Shown piece by piece: positions 25,331 through 38,397 of a stretch of 64,000 nucleotides of DNA. The notes beneath the pieces are model-generated. The model had not been told where the DNA came from and ran no database searches. It was given only the letters and a program-made list of their open reading frames with translations. This stretch comes from Gordionus sp. m RMFG-2023 (taxonomy: Eukaryota > Nematomorpha > Gordioida > Chordodea > Parachordodidae), in NCBI RefSeq assembly GCF_954871325.1, contig NC_088778.1, positions 248,001-312,000 of the forward strand. Reading direction: 5' to 3'. Both the position numbers and the translations under genes were made by a program. Numbering within the stretch: the first letter of the stretch is position 1; each line of letters begins with the position of its first letter.

Positions 25331-27661
25331 TTGAAATATGCGTTTTATAGTGATCTAATGACTTACAAGAGCCCTTCCTTTGGCACTACCTCACAGATAG
25401 ATTTCTTTATAATTTCCACTAAGATTTTCAAATGGGTGAAAGACATCAGGGTAATCAGTAAACTTAACCTTACACTTTTTACTGATCATTATCCACTGGG
25501 CTGTGAACTCAAAATTAACAACAGTATCTTCCCAAACCACACTAGACAGAGCAGTCTCACCACTGTAAAATACATTGCTAGAAAAGACTTGGCACAACTA
25601 AATGACTTAGAGGTGAAAGAAGAGTTCGTCTCTAAATTAACATCATGGAGAAACTCAGCAAATGGCATGATAAACCCAAACCTGACCTGGAAGGACATTA
25701 AGCAGAATGTATTAGGTAGTATAACATCATGCTTAAGACCACACACCAAGCGCAGAGAGTGGCTCACCCCTTCAACAATACAAATAATTAAGAATCTTAC
25801 AACAAATATATCCCACCATCAATTCGCAAGACATCACAGGAGGTTCATTACCCACCGCATAAGAGCTGACAAAAGACTGTTCATTGCTAACTTATCGAAT
25901 TCTATCCAATTCAATTTTGATAATAATAATATTTATAAGGCCTTCCAATCTCTAAAACTACTAACCACCTTTAAAACCAATCCTTTACCAAGACTACAAT
26001 TAAACAACAAGATTATAACTGACCCTAAGGAACAATTAGACTTATGGATGGACCACTACATGAACCTCTACAAAACGAGATGGCCTAGACCTAGATGTGA
26101 CTACCCCTTCCAATCACCCAATCAGAATTTGAACAAGTCGGATATAGTCGGTGCCATCAAATGCCTAAAAATGCATAAAGCAGCTGGAGCGGATGGAATT
26201 TTTGCAGAACTCTGGAAGATAGAGGTAGACCTAAGTGCCAGCTTACTACTTCCCCTCTTTAGGGAGATTTGGAATACGGGCAAGTTTCCTGATGAATGGA
26301 TGACATCAATCATACTAAACTTCCCTAAAAATAAGTCCCCAAACTGTCTTAAAGATTACAGAGGTATTGCACTAATTCCAGTCACACTAAAAATGTTCAC
26401 ATACATCATATCAGTCAGGATTAAACCAATCATTAACAGATTCCTTTCTAATGCCATTACATCATACAGGAAGGGCAGAAATACTACGGAGTTGACCATG
26501 GCACTTAAGGTCATTCTGGAAAAGGCCAGAATGCATAAATCCCCCATTTTTGCCCTGATGATTGATTTAAGTCAAGCCTTTGACTCCATAATTCAGAATA
26601 AGATATGGCCCTTGCTGGAAAACATTGGAATAGATAAACATCTGATAGCGCTAATTAAGATAATTTACGACAATCATAAAGTAGTTCCTCAGCATTTAAA
26701 TATGAAGTCGCAACCCTTTAAAGCAAATAGAGGCCTCAAACAAGGATGCATCCTTTCACCGATTATTTTTAATGTAATAATGAATGATATCCTAAATAAA
26801 TCTTTTAAACAGGAATATGCACTCAACACATATTACAGTGAGCAACAACACCTCAATGTGCACAACTCTTTAAACTTTCTATGTTATGCTGACGACGTAT
26901 GTATTCTAGCCAACTCAGAATACAAATTAAGAAATATTTTATCATCATTTGTCAACAACTGTGATGGATATGGTCTAAGAGTAAACTACACAAAAACCAA
27001 ACTAATCACCTCAAATACTGACGCGAGTCACTTAAACCCCTTTAACTTTGAGGGTAATACGATAGAATTAGTGTCTGATTTTAAATACCTAGGAACCAGG
27101 ATAACGTCATTAGGCCTCACCTTTTTAGACACGAATTCGAGAACGAAGAATGCGAGACTCCGCTATCATCAACTGTCGAAGTTATGGTCATCCAACCAAA
27201 TATCAACTAATTTAAAAATAAGACTCTTCAAATCCCTAATTGTACCCATTTTTACCTACGGCCTGGAGACTTGGCAAGACTCAAAAAGTAACATCAGCAC
27301 AATTCAAACTTTTATAAACAAATGCCTTAGAAGAATCACCAAAACGTATTACCCATACAACACATCAAATACAACGCTCTGGAATAGATGCGACATCCTA
27401 CCAATCAATCGTCTCATACCCTTGAGGAGACTAGAATTACTAGGCCATAGCTTAAGACACTCGCAGGAAAATATGATATTCTCGTCCTTGAAATGGTGCC
27501 CTGACGGTAGGAGGAAAAACCCTAAATACTATTGGTTGGCGAAATGTTTGAAAGATATGGACCTGATTAACCTCTCGTTTGCAGATTTCATGGCACTTAG
27601 CAAAAACAAGAAACACCTAAAGGAACATTTACAATACATGCTAAAATATGGCCTAAATTAA
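25331..27661 (+). CDS. LINE endonuclease/reverse transcriptase ORF, 5'-truncated
   Basis: The frame is open for 776 codons. The first residues (SQIDFFIIS ... DHYPLGCEL) are the end of an APE endonuclease. RT motifs follow in order: KAAGADGIFAELWK, KDYRGIALIPV, ALMIDLSQAFDS (catalytic D), RGLKQGCILSPI, CYADDVCIL (the YADD catalytic box, about residues 518-526) and FKYLGTRI. The C-terminal part has GLETW, INKCLRR and LGHSLR, typical of the thumb and post-RT region of RTE-like LINEs. The apparent start is TTG; the real protein began upstream in sequence that was never copied. It supplied the enzyme for copying LINE RNA into nicked genomic DNA. No internal stop or frameshift. Confidence 0.92.
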   Translation: MKYAFYSDLMTYKSPSFGTTSQIDFFIISTKIFKWVKDIRVISKLNLTLFTDHYPLGCELKINNSIFPNHTRQSSLTTVKYIARKDLAQLNDLEVKEEFVSKLTSWRNSANGMINPNLTWKDIKQNVLGSITSCLRPHTKRREWLTPSTIQIIKNLTTNISHHQFARHHRRFITHRIRADKRLFIANLSNSIQFNFDNNNIYKAFQSLKLLTTFKTNPLPRLQLNNKIITDPKEQLDLWMDHYMNLYKTRWPRPRCDYPFQSPNQNLNKSDIVGAIKCLKMHKAAGADGIFAELWKIEVDLSASLLLPLFREIWNTGKFPDEWMTSIILNFPKNKSPNCLKDYRGIALIPVTLKMFTYIISVRIKPIINRFLSNAITSYRKGRNTTELTMALKVILEKARMHKSPIFALMIDLSQAFDSIIQNKIWPLLENIGIDKHLIALIKIIYDNHKVVPQHLNMKSQPFKANRGLKQGCILSPIIFNVIMNDILNKSFKQEYALNTYYSEQQHLNVHNSLNFLCYADDVCILANSEYKLRNILSSFVNNCDGYGLRVNYTKTKLITSNTDASHLNPFNFEGNTIELVSDFKYLGTRITSLGLTFLDTNSRTKNARLRYHQLSKLWSSNQISTNLKIRLFKSLIVPIFTYGLETWQDSKSNISTIQTFINKCLRRITKTYYPYNTSNTTLWNRCDILPINRLIPLRRLELLGHSLRHSQENMIFSSLKWCPDGRRKNPKYYWLAKCLKDMDLINLSFADFMALSKNKKHLKEHLQYMLKYGLN

Positions 27662-28345
27662 CATCGCAACCGTTTTTCACCTTTACGTTCTTGCAATAAA
27701 TGGAACAAGTGTATTTGATAATGATAATAACCTGAACAACAACAACATAACCTAACTTCCTCTAATAACCCACAACCTTCCTTTCTGGACACACGATATC
27801 GGCGACGATAACGATAACAATTACGAAAATATTAGCTAACAAACAATGGGAAGATAAACTGGCTATAATAATAACGCAATAAATCGGACGAACCCAAATA
27901 CCATTGGCACAGAACATATAAGATCTATGGGACATACAATATCTTGGCACACCGAACAACAAACAAGGAAGAGACTCTACATGCAAACTTAACATAAACT
28001 CTCAATACTTAACAAGATATAAGGGTTATTTTTTTGTTGGCTCACTAAATACCACTTAAGGACGCAGGTACATTTTTCTTTATATGACATTATTTTTTAT
28101 TTTTTCCTTAACACTATTCTGCCGGAAACGGAACTAATACATCACCATTATTGTACTTCTTCCTTCTTCACTTTGCTAACGGGCTACATAGTGGTACCGT
28201 CCACTATAATAAAACGGGTAGACATCATGTATGGGATCTATATACTAGTGAAAATACATGATGCACGCTTCAACTCCTGGTGGGTGATGAAATTGCACTT
28301 CGTGCAATTTCTGGCGTGGTAATGAATGAATGAATGAATGAATTT
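25331..28345 (+). mobile_element. 5'-truncated non-LTR retrotransposon (LINE)
   Basis: The copy contains the end of an APE-type endonuclease, a complete reverse transcriptase frame, about 660 bp of 3' UTR and a terminal (GAAT)n tail at 28320-28343, the usual end of a target-primed insertion. The 5' end is missing most of the endonuclease, as expected of incomplete reverse transcription. The single long open frame suggests a young insertion. It resembles the RTE/Proto2 group of LINEs; exact clade unresolved. No clear target duplication was found. Confidence 0.9.
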
Positions 28346-28924
28346 TATAGCTCATTTTTTTCTGAGATTCTGCCCCGATCAGGGAGTCATGGAAAGATGA
28401 TATAAAGGCTAGAAAGATAAAGATCAGCGGTAGGAAAAGCATGGATTAAATTTTGGACATAATTTTGTAAATCATTTATGTGTTGACTGACATCATATAT
28501 CATTTCTCCTCATACTATATCGTCGGTGACTTCAAAAACGAGTATTTTTATTTTGAATTGTATTTTAAAGTTATCTAACATCATCTAAAAGCTCTTCTCT
28601 CAATAAATGATCAAGATTTTATTTTTAAATAATATTATATAACCATGCAATTGTAGTGGGGGACAAGAAATAAATTTCAAAACTTGGTATCTCTAACACT
28701 ATAACAGTTAAAAATATTTATTACAAGGGAAAGAATGTAATCAATAATTCTTAATATTTTATATTCCTTTCAAATTTTATTTCTAGAATTCATGTTTACA
28801 AATATATGCAGCGAAACACAAAGTACCCCCTTGGGTGTCTCATCCCCTTTTAGCAAAAAAAAAAAGTTGTAGAATCTGGTAGAACCATAATTTGAAACTG
28901 ACACTTTGCGGTCAAATGTGTCTG

Positions 28925-29225
28925 GTAGTGATAGGGTACGATATGGAATGCAGGGGAATGACGGGAAGAGCGAGAAAGGTCGATGTGCTTCAGATGAGGT
29001 TAGTTAATCTGTCTTATAAAAATGCAGATATAAAGGCAATGGTGCAAAAATAGTTGGAAAAACAAATATAAAATAATTTTCTTGGTATAACTGGCGTGGG
29101 TGTGTTAGTTGCAGAGAAATGGGCAGACAAAATGGATGTGTGGGGTATCTCTGTGAAATAGGATAAACAAGAAAGGAATTGAGAGTAAGAATTTCGGAAG
29201 TGGGACACATGATGAGAATAAATAA
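28925..29225 (+). mobile_element. LINE endonuclease relic
   Basis: Decayed plus-strand text MTGRARKVDVLQMR and GVGVLVAEKWADK matches the N-terminal APE endonuclease of BovB/RTE-like LINEs, which typically reads MTGRGREVVD ... GVGV. Reading frames are interrupted by several stops and shifts, and no RT part follows. The minus-strand frames here are shadows. Confidence 0.6.
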
Positions 29226-29550
29226 AGACTGAGTTGGTTTGGGGAATGTTGAACGAAAGACTATGGAAGATTGCAAACCTATGTACCTTTATGGAAGGGA
29301 AACCTATTAACTTGCCCTTACACAGATGAGAAATATTAAAATGGTTTAAATTTTTTTAATTTAACTATGTATCTTAAAAAGATATTTTGTTGAAGCGTAT
29401 TTTTTCCGCAGTTTTTAAAGATATAACCCAACTCAAGGTGAATTGCAACATTAAAGAAATTTTTTTTTATGAAATTTATTTAATTAAAGGTTAGACAGAT
29501 ATGATTAGGGCTAATTATGGTTTGAGAGATATGGCTTTGTGTATATGGTT

Positions 29551-29735
29551 AACTTGTCAAATGTGACAGGTCATGTTATTAAAAATAAATTCCTTGAGCT
29601 TTTCGAGGAGTCGACCGTAGTAAAGATAGATATGATCAACGATTTATTTTTGCCTTTTGTACACCGCACTATTGTTTAACCCTGAAATCACTTTCAATTT
29701 GGAGTGACACGCTTTAATAATGAATAATAGAAGAT
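29551..29735 (+). pseudogene. receptor copy C, last-exon relic
   Basis: Text similar to the TM6-TM7 exon of copy A survives: LFEESTVVKIDMINDLFLPF aligns with LEESIVVKRDIIYELFILL, followed by remnants of the TM7 end and of the family's stop region. No matching exon 1 or 2 was found upstream, where LINE sequence lies instead. It is therefore a partial duplicate or the remains of a gene disrupted by LINE insertions. Confidence 0.65.
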
Positions 29736-30232
29736 AAAATTGAGTTTGATGCATATAGTACATTTCTTTTTTTCTCTTAAAATGCTTCCTTAATTATTTA
29801 TTTCAATGAATGTTTAAATTATTATTATTTTCGAATGGCTTCATGCTCTCAAAATTCATTTTAGAAAAATATCAAAATATGGTTAATAAATTTCCAATAA
29901 TATATTTTAGTTGATATCAAACGAATTATAAAAAAAATAAATAACCTAAGATAAGATTGACAAACCTTTATCATTCCGATCATTGCTATCCAACTCTGAA
30001 TTTGATATTGATCTGATTCAAAATTGGCACTAATTTTTCAGTAAGCTCATGACATGATTATTAAAACTTGGCTAAAAATATTGCTATAAAAACAATGACA
30101 AATTGTCATGTAGCCCATCTGGTATGGCTATATTCGGAAATTTTAGCTATCTTTATAAATGGGTTATATATTATGATTATATATGTCTGCCAAACTTTAA
30201 ATAAATTAATGAATGAGTAGATAGGTATATAT

Positions 30233-30415
30233 AGGGTTGTTAAACGGCGCTAACTCGATATTTTAGCCAGAAAAAAATTGCATATGCCTCTAGATATCAA
30301 TAATATATGTCTAGACCTTTGTTCCATGTGGGAACAAAATCTTCAAGCTTGCGTAATATTTTTCTGGGTGGAACATTGAATTAGCCGTTTTTAAATCGGC
30401 TCATACACCATAATT
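30233..30415. repeat. short foldback MITE, copy 1
   Basis: It begins GGGTTGTTAAACGGC, continues CTAACTCGATATTTTAGCC, and ends with a reversed version of the same text (GAATTAGCCGTTTTTAAATC). It is related to 47426-47620 and 58446-58560. Right end incomplete. Confidence 0.55.
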
Positions 30416-30806
30416 AATTTTAAATGATTTATATGAGTATCAATCAAAAAATTGGAATAAAATCATATAATGATTTAGTTATTAAGACTAATCACGAGCT
30501 TATAAAAATTTAATTATCAGATTTATTATTGGATAATTAATTTAAATTATTAAAGATACAAATTGACAGAAAAGTAGGTGGTATGCGGTTGGTGGTTAAT
30601 TAAAACTTTGGCTTATATAAATGGTTTGCAATAAATATTTTTATAATGTTTATATAAATAGATGTATAATTGGATGAAAATTAAAAATTATTTTATGATG
30701 CATAGTTGATTTAATGAACGCAACAACCCAGCTTTATAAACAATTAAACCAATAAAAAAAACTCCATTTTAAACATCAATTTTTAACTATTCAAATATAT
30801 TCTTTA

Positions 30807-33800
30807 ATGAATGTTATTGTAGATATAACTGATAGAGGTTGCTATCATATTGAATCACTGATGAGTGTTTCTACCCTGGAAAATCTTATTTTTCTTAGGG
30901 TATACCCAGCTATACTAATTCTAGGGATATATTGAAAATTCGATCGCTTTTGTATATCTATTATGCAAGTAAAAGTTTCCTAGAAATTAAAAAACAAAAT
31001 TAAGGAACATATATATATATCAAAAAAAAAACCTTTTTTTATTTTTATTAAAGATCACAATTGCATAAAATAATATAACTATATATATATATATTTAAAT
31101 AGGTTTTGTGATTTAAATAACATGAAGTTTTTTAATAAATTTTTAATTTAATGTAATGTTCAATAATGGTGAAAAAATGGGATATTTTTTTCACACATTT
31201 ATCCTCGTCTTTAAATAGGCTCCACCTTTTATCCTGTGAGCGCTAATTAGGGTTAAGTAAAAAATAGGTATGATTTTTACCAGGGACCAAAACCGTTATT
31301 TATAACGGTTCAGTTACGTTCAATATGTAAAAAATTATAATGGTTTGGTTTTGGTCACGGTTCTTAAGAAAAAATTTATAAAAGTTTGGTTAGGCTCAGC
31401 TAATTATAAAGATTTATAAAGGTTTATTACGGTTAAAAAATTTTTTTATTGAATCAACGCCATCGTTTAATTTATTTTTATTATAAGCATTGAATTATGT
31501 ATAAAAATATTATATAAGATTCAAAATAACTCATTTTTAAATATATTATTTGAACGTATAAGTAATATATTTTCTAATATAAATGGATTCTTTTTTTGTT
31601 CGGTGTGACGATGAACACAAATTTTAGCCCCGTAAACGCCCTTTCTAAAGAAACTTGTTTTGCAGGAACCGCCAGTACTTTAAGAGCAAGTCTATATAAT
31701 TCGGGATTAAAATATAAAAATTGAACAAATTTAAACCGTTTTAACCTTTTTTTATAATTATATCGGTTCGGTTACGGTTATAGTTCACGGTTTATAATGT
31801 TTTAACGGTTCGTTACGATTCACTACGGGTTCCTTCTTTTTACTGATTACCCATGATGACCTTGAGATGGATGGAAAAGACCTTTCAGGGTTAAGATTTG
31901 CGCATATCTAATTTAACACGCGAAGCACAATATTTTTTTCCATTTTTTATTGTTATAATTAATAAATTTTATTTGCATATTATTATAAATTTTAAAAAAA
32001 ATATAAAAATCTTCACAATATTGGCACCTAGAAAATGGATCATCCCTACTTCCGACTGCAACTTAAATATTCCATTCGGGATATTCGATAAACTTTGTTT
32101 CTCTCTTTTTTTTACTATGGTTATATCTATTGCCTTATTCCAATCCTTATTTTATATGTTTTTTATTTTTTTTTTATTATTTTCAATTATATTTCCTGAC
32201 GTTTAGCCCCCAGTTAGTGAGTTAGCTTAAATACACATTCGAGATGAGTTAGAACTTTGGATCAAAGACAATCCACCATGTATTAGGTAATATGGCATAT
32301 AAATTTCATAAATTATGAAGAAGTATTTTTTCATACTCAAGGCAAAAACTACCTAAATAAAAGTTGTTAAAAATAGCCAAAAATCGTATTTGATATATAT
32401 TACATGAATATGGAACTCCCTTTACTAATATGGTAAGTAGTATGTATAGAGAAATACATCTTTTGACCAAATTTGAAACATTTAGCCTTATAGATGAAAA
32501 GGTTATTAACGTTTGTCTCCCCACCTGCAGGATAACCAAAGTATCCTCCACCAGTTATTTCTATTTTAAAAAAGCCAATTGGATCACATGGTCACTTCCA
32601 TATTTATAATCAGATTTTTTTCGTAGAAAGTATTATAAGTTTAATTATTTAATATTATTAAAATATTTCTGGCTTAATTATAGTCAAAAGTATTCACAGT
32701 TAAATAGAATCAATTTCACTAAATTTACGATTTTAATCAAGAACGTATTGCAGTACCTTTCTGGGATCCTAGGATATTTTTTTAAGTTAAGATATAATGA
32801 TGGTAAATTTAATTTTTTTATGGTGATATTGAATGTTAAATTTATCATAATAATGTTGTTAATATATTATAAAACTATAAGATATTGTAATATTTAATAT
32901 ATTTTATCGAATAAGAATTCTGGTATATTTAATAAGGTTTTTGTCCTCGAAAATCTAGCATAATTTATTTTGAATCCTTTAATAGTAAGGCAAAGTTATT
33001 TATAATAAAAATGGTTGTTTTGTTCAACAGGTAAAAATTTCGTATTAATACAACTAAACTTAATAAATATTCAATGCTAGATTTTTCTTATATCTTTACA
33101 ATTAAGGATTCACAAGATGATGCAGAAGAAAACAGTTGTAACTTTCGATCCAAACACTAGTATTTATCATTCAATAACAAATCGATTTAGACGTATTTTG
33201 TTCAATATTATTTTTTGCTTTTCACACACCACTCATTTTGACAATATATCATCTAATTTTTCTGATATGATAGGGATCAGTATTTTATATGCCTTTTATT
33301 TTGCATTTAATCTCTGTATAATGATGGTCCTCACCTCAGATCCTTTCTTAAATTATTTTTTGGAAAACGGAAGCCATTCCTCTCTCCGTAAGCAGATAAG
33401 GTTGGGATACAGGTGGAATAACTACAGATCAAATTATTACCAACTTTTAACACAGTCGCTCATAAATAACACTTTTTCGCTATCGGTATTGATTTGCTGG
33501 TTTAGTTACTCTATGGCTGAACATAGAGAATATCTCAAATTCTCAAACCAAATTACCTTAAATGCACCATAAAAATCATTATAATATATTCTATAATTAT
33601 GTTTACCCCAGTAGTCTTACGATACAAGATATTGAAAGGAAAGCTTTGTGACGTTCCGGACTTTAAAAATAACAGCATAGAGGCCAGAACAACATTCACA
33701 AAAGTGAATTACTCTGAAATAGGTGATCTAAGTTGGTATGAAAAAGACTCAATAGAAGACTTACCGTTGAGTACCTTTTTTTAGCAGTTTATAATGTATT

Positions 33801-34987
33801 TGAGGCAAAGTCCTCTACAATGTGGACCATATATCAAATTATTAGAGAAGTGATTACAAAGTTTATTCCTTTGTCGGCTATATGTTACGCATATTCACAT
33901 GATGAGCAAAAAGATAAAATCAAAATATATGATTAGCAACACATCAATGCAATTCGCGAATAATTATCAGAGACAGACCATGAGACCAATTAATGAATCT
34001 AGTATCCATTCCTTAATAAGGTTTTTACACTCATCAAAGAATAAGGAATTACTGCAAAAAGACATTGAAATGAATGTTAACATTATTATTGAATCCTCCA
34101 AACCAATTCTAACTACGATTTCAAGTACAATATTTTTATTATCTAATAAAGAAATTTTTATTTAAAAAAAATTATTGTTTAGCTAAAAAAAAATATATCA
34201 AAAAAAAAATCTTTAATAATAGATAATCTTTAATAATAGATAATCTGTAAACTGTAGAATAATTACACACAAATCTTAAGTCTAGCATACTACTTTCTAA
34301 GACACTCTTATATTGGAAGACATAAAATAAATAAATAAAAATTGCCTCATATTTTTACTTTAAAAATTGTTTCTTGATACAAAATAACCGGAAATAGGAA
34401 ATCTATTTTAATATTCAAAATGGTATTTGAATAATACATTAACTATGCATCTTCTTTTTTTTGAAAGAATTTTTGCAAGGGATAGAAATCATAAAATTAT
34501 ATTTTATTGTATTTAATAATTTGTTTAATAAACCCAAATTTACGCTGTTATTTATATTATCATCTAAATATTACCTATAATTATTAATTATAGTACCTTA
34601 CGTCGGCAAATCATCTCCTACTCAAAAAACGTTCATTAATAGCACCAATTTCTCATTCCCAACTCAAGAGGAGAATAATAAAACAACACGTGGAAACGCG
34701 AGCATCTTTCATCAGTTATCTCAGCCAATGGATGAGGTGTCCAACAGTAACGGAATAAATCTAACCACCTTCAGTTTCCTAATTTTTTAAAAATTAGTAT
34801 ATTCCTGGTGCCGATCATAATAATTAACATATTCTGGAATTGCATTTTGATTTTAAATACATCGATTATAGTAGTATTCGATATGATATACAATTTATTT
34901 AGCCTCTTATTAGTCACAACATTGTTTTACTTAGAAATCCTTTTTAATTCAAATTGGCGAGCTTTAATAATGCATAACCAGAGATGA
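30807..34987 (+). pseudogene. receptor copy D, pseudogene
   Basis: Exon 1 is 30807-30968 (162 nt versus 161 in E and F). One extra G in the TM1 GYIGN box shifts the frame into a stop. Exon 2 is 33107-34124. Its reading frame is lost after EYLKF near 33545-33572, resumes as ILKGKLCDVPDF, and is lost again near 33780. Exon 3 is 34594-34987 with the family acceptor, but the TM6 start (FSFLIF) runs into a stop near 34790 before IIIINIFWN resumes in another frame. Splice sites and phases are otherwise those of E. At least four lesions. Nucleotide similarity to E is high across exons and introns, so loss was recent. Confidence 0.9.
31281..31835. mobile_element. MITE with AACGGTT motif arrays
   Basis: The left end is CAGGGACCAAAACCG and the right end GGGTTCCTT. 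The flanks ATTTTTAC (31273-31280) and CTTTTTAC (31836-31843) match at 7 of 8 bases. Both subterminal parts repeat AACGGTT/CGGTTACGG motifs. It is absent at the equivalent place in unit E (near 38,890), so it inserted after the duplication or was lost there. Confidence 0.65.
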
Positions 34988-37900
34988 ACCTTAATTTAAA
35001 AAAAAACTATAACCTAGATATATATTATATTACATTCATTTTAATTTTAAAATAAATCAATTTAGATATAAATTGTCCTATTATTATAATACTGGCTGAT
35101 AGCCCGTCACAAGAATGACGGGGAATCATAATTTTCTCCTTTATTCAATGATGAATAAATAATAAATTTTACCTTTATTTTGATGATGTATTGAATCAGA
35201 AATTTTCCTATCTTAACGAGATGTGATTCAGAAATTTAAATTTATTCAGATGAGTAGTTATTCTAAAATTTTGCATTATTTTTGATAAAATATGTTAATG
35301 AAAGTATATATATTTAAGAAATTTTAATTTATGTGCATAATTAAAAAAATCTTATAAACTATAAATTTTTATTCATTTCTATTAGTAAATTTTAACGTAA
35401 AAAAGGAATTCTTGCTAAAAGAGGTTGAAAGAATTTTTCCTTTAATCAATAGATGGGTATAGATTATCCGTGTTCATTCTGCCAAGATTTCTAAAAATTT
35501 TTAAAGAAAAGGTCAAATATATTAAAAATATGGAATAAAAGATAAATATGATTTGTGAATTATACGAATTTTAATTTAATAAAGAAATAAGGATTTATCA
35601 ATTCTTTTAACACATTTTTTTACATATCTGAATGCGATGATGGTTTTCATCTTTCTCCCTATTTCTTTGAAGCCAATTTTATAATACACATTCTTAATAA
35701 GTTCAGAACCAAAATCTGCTTCCATGATAACAATTCCATTGATTTACCCAGTTTCAAAAATTACAGACCTATGATATTTCATAAAAGTGATAATTCATTA
35801 AGATGGTTTTTAATTTTAACGACTCCCCAGAATTATAAATATAATAAAATAAGGAAAAATGATTATTCACACATTTGCCAATTATTTGTTCATATTGAAA
35901 GGTGATAAATATATCTATACTTTAATACATATTTAATAAGAATAATGAAAATTTTGAACTTTCATAAAAATATAGGTAAATTTCTGATTCACACCTCGTA
36001 TAGGCTTATTTTATAATTTGTTCCATCATTAAGAGGATAAATTTTGATTCACCCATTTTCAAATTAAGGAGAAAATTCTAATTCTTTGTCAATCTTGATG
36101 ATCTACCAGCTAGTAATCATATAAATGCTAATATTAACTTATGCATAAAAATTATTTTATTAAAAACTATTTAATCATATAAAATTCAAATATTTATTAG
36201 ATTATGTGATATAGGATCTGTCGTGTAGGTTGCCTTTATTTATGTTAAATTGTGAAGTCATTTAATTGAGATTGATTATTTTGTATATATATTTAAATTT
36301 GTATTGATATTTTATATAACTATAATTGCTATTTATTAAATATAACCTATATATATTACGATTATTTTAGCCTGTAACCTTTTTTTATGTTTTAAATTGT
36401 TTTTGTAAAATATATATATACCTTATTCATAGTTAGTTTTATTATTAGTTTTAATGATATAATAAAAAATACGTTTTATTAATATAAATGAAATTTTTTA
36501 GTACCTAATCCATAATTATCGTTATAGAACACATACTTTTTTGATGATGAATATTCTTTTTGATTATTTTTGCTCGTTCATTCTTTGAATATATTATTAT
36601 CAATATTTTTTAAAAAGGATTTATATATTAAAAAATTGCTATTTTTTAGATTATAGATATTATTAATCAAAATATATTTATTTTTTATAGTAAATATAAA
36701 TGGAGAAAGAAAAAATAAACGAAATAAAAAAATTTTTATAGTTGTTTTACTCCTTAATTTTTTTCCTGACTCCCAAAATTATTTGTGTCTTCAAAACTTC
36801 ACACAAAAAAGAAAAGTAAAAATAAAAATATAAAGTAATTAAAAGTAAAAATATTTAAATATATTTATACAAAGTTAACTAAGAACAAAGGGAATTAACT
36901 CTCATTTATATTGAGTAGTTTTTCTGGGATCCTTATTTAAGGTTTTTTTTAATAAATGGAAGGTACAGCAATCTATGGTAAATTGTTCATTAGAGCTTTG
37001 AGCTTTGATAGGTTTGATAGATTTTTATTGATAATTTATCTAAATCTGAGGGATCTTGACCTTAACAATGTGAAATATTCATTAAAACAAAATCATATGT
37101 AACATAAATTACCAATTTAACGTGTACTGATGAGGTATCTTGGGGTAGTATATAAAATCATCATCATTAAAAATAAAATATATAATCAAGCATCACATTA
37201 TAAAATTACTATAGGCTTAACATTTTTATGATGATTGTCATTGGATGAATATTTTTCTAAAAGAATATTATTGGCTAAATTTGATTGACGTATTTTAATG
37301 ATTATTTCTCGACAAATTTGTGAATTAATGGTATTTAATGTAAATTCGTTACTAAATCAAACCTTAATCTCTAAATTGGACATGAAAATTTGTAGCTAAT
37401 TTTATTGTGGGACGTAGTATATAGATATCAAGTATTTACATTTTATTATTATTATAAGTAAAATTAATTTTAATTGGAATTATTATCATTGTATGCTGCA
37501 CCATACAATTCACTTAAACATTTTTAAAAATAAGTAGTCAAACCTATAACTATAGTCCAGAATCCAAGTTAGTCTTTATCTAGATTAAATTCCTTTTTTT
37601 AAAAAAAGTGATTGAAACTAAGAACTCAGCTAAGAATTCAGTTTCAGAATCATAAGCATAAATATAATTAAGCAATATGCATATACTACCATAGTCATTA
37701 CGTAACATTCTTTCTAATACTTAGTTTCCGCAAGTTAGAAAATTACTCAATTCTTTACTGAGGGCTTTTTTAAAAAAAAAAATATGTTAGAGGTTTTGCC
37801 AATGATACTAATACCTATCCTAAAATTTCAGACAAACAAGCAGAATCGTATTTAATTAAGATGGTATATTGCCAATACGAACTTTGCGGATAAAATATAT

Positions 37901-38397
37901 ATGGTCAATGGTCGTTTTTACCAATAGTATCAATCACACTAAAGGATATACGATATTTAATTTTAAAAATATCAATTCAAATAATTTAGATTCAAAATAC
38001 GATTCAAATTAGACCTTATAACTTATGTATTTCATATATTTTACTTCACTATAAATTTTATAAATACTTTTTCTCTATGATGACTAAAAAAAAATTATTA
38101 ATGTAATGAATTGAATTATCAGATTTTTATTATTGGATAATTAATTAATACAAATTATCAGAAAAGTAGGTGGTGTGGGGTGGGGATTAATTAAAACTTT
38201 CGCTTATATAAAGGATTTGCAATAAATTTTTTATAATGTTTATAATATAAATAGATGTATAATTGGATAAAAATTAAAAATTATTTTTTGATGGAAGGTT
38301 GATTTATTGAACGCAACAAACCAGTTTTATAAATAACTAAACCAATAAAAAACTCTATTTTAAAAATTACTTTTTAACTATTCATTTATATTCTTTG

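Larger units (their letters stand above)
30513..38114 (+). repeat. tandem duplication unit D (about 7.6 kb)
   Basis: It starts at ATTATCAGATTT and is collinear with unit E from 38115 and unit F from 45104: the same upstream block, exon 1, intron, exon 2, exon 3 and long downstream block (35040-37900 matching 42400-45060). It contains pseudogene D and an inserted MITE at 31281. The downstream part (34990-38110) has no gene apart from the duplicated segment near 35590-35825. Confidence 0.85.

Noticed and set aside
25391-26547. Minus-strand open frames within the LINE
   Set aside because: They are antisense shadows of a well-supported reverse transcriptase frame.
29004-29276. Minus-strand frames of 64-90 codons
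   Set aside because: The plus strand carries recognisable LINE endonuclease text here; the minus frames have no family features.
31898-32206. 102-codon hydrophobic frame upstream of copy D exon 2
   Set aside because: The equivalent intron sequence in units E and F is not open, and the F/I/L richness comes from T-runs.
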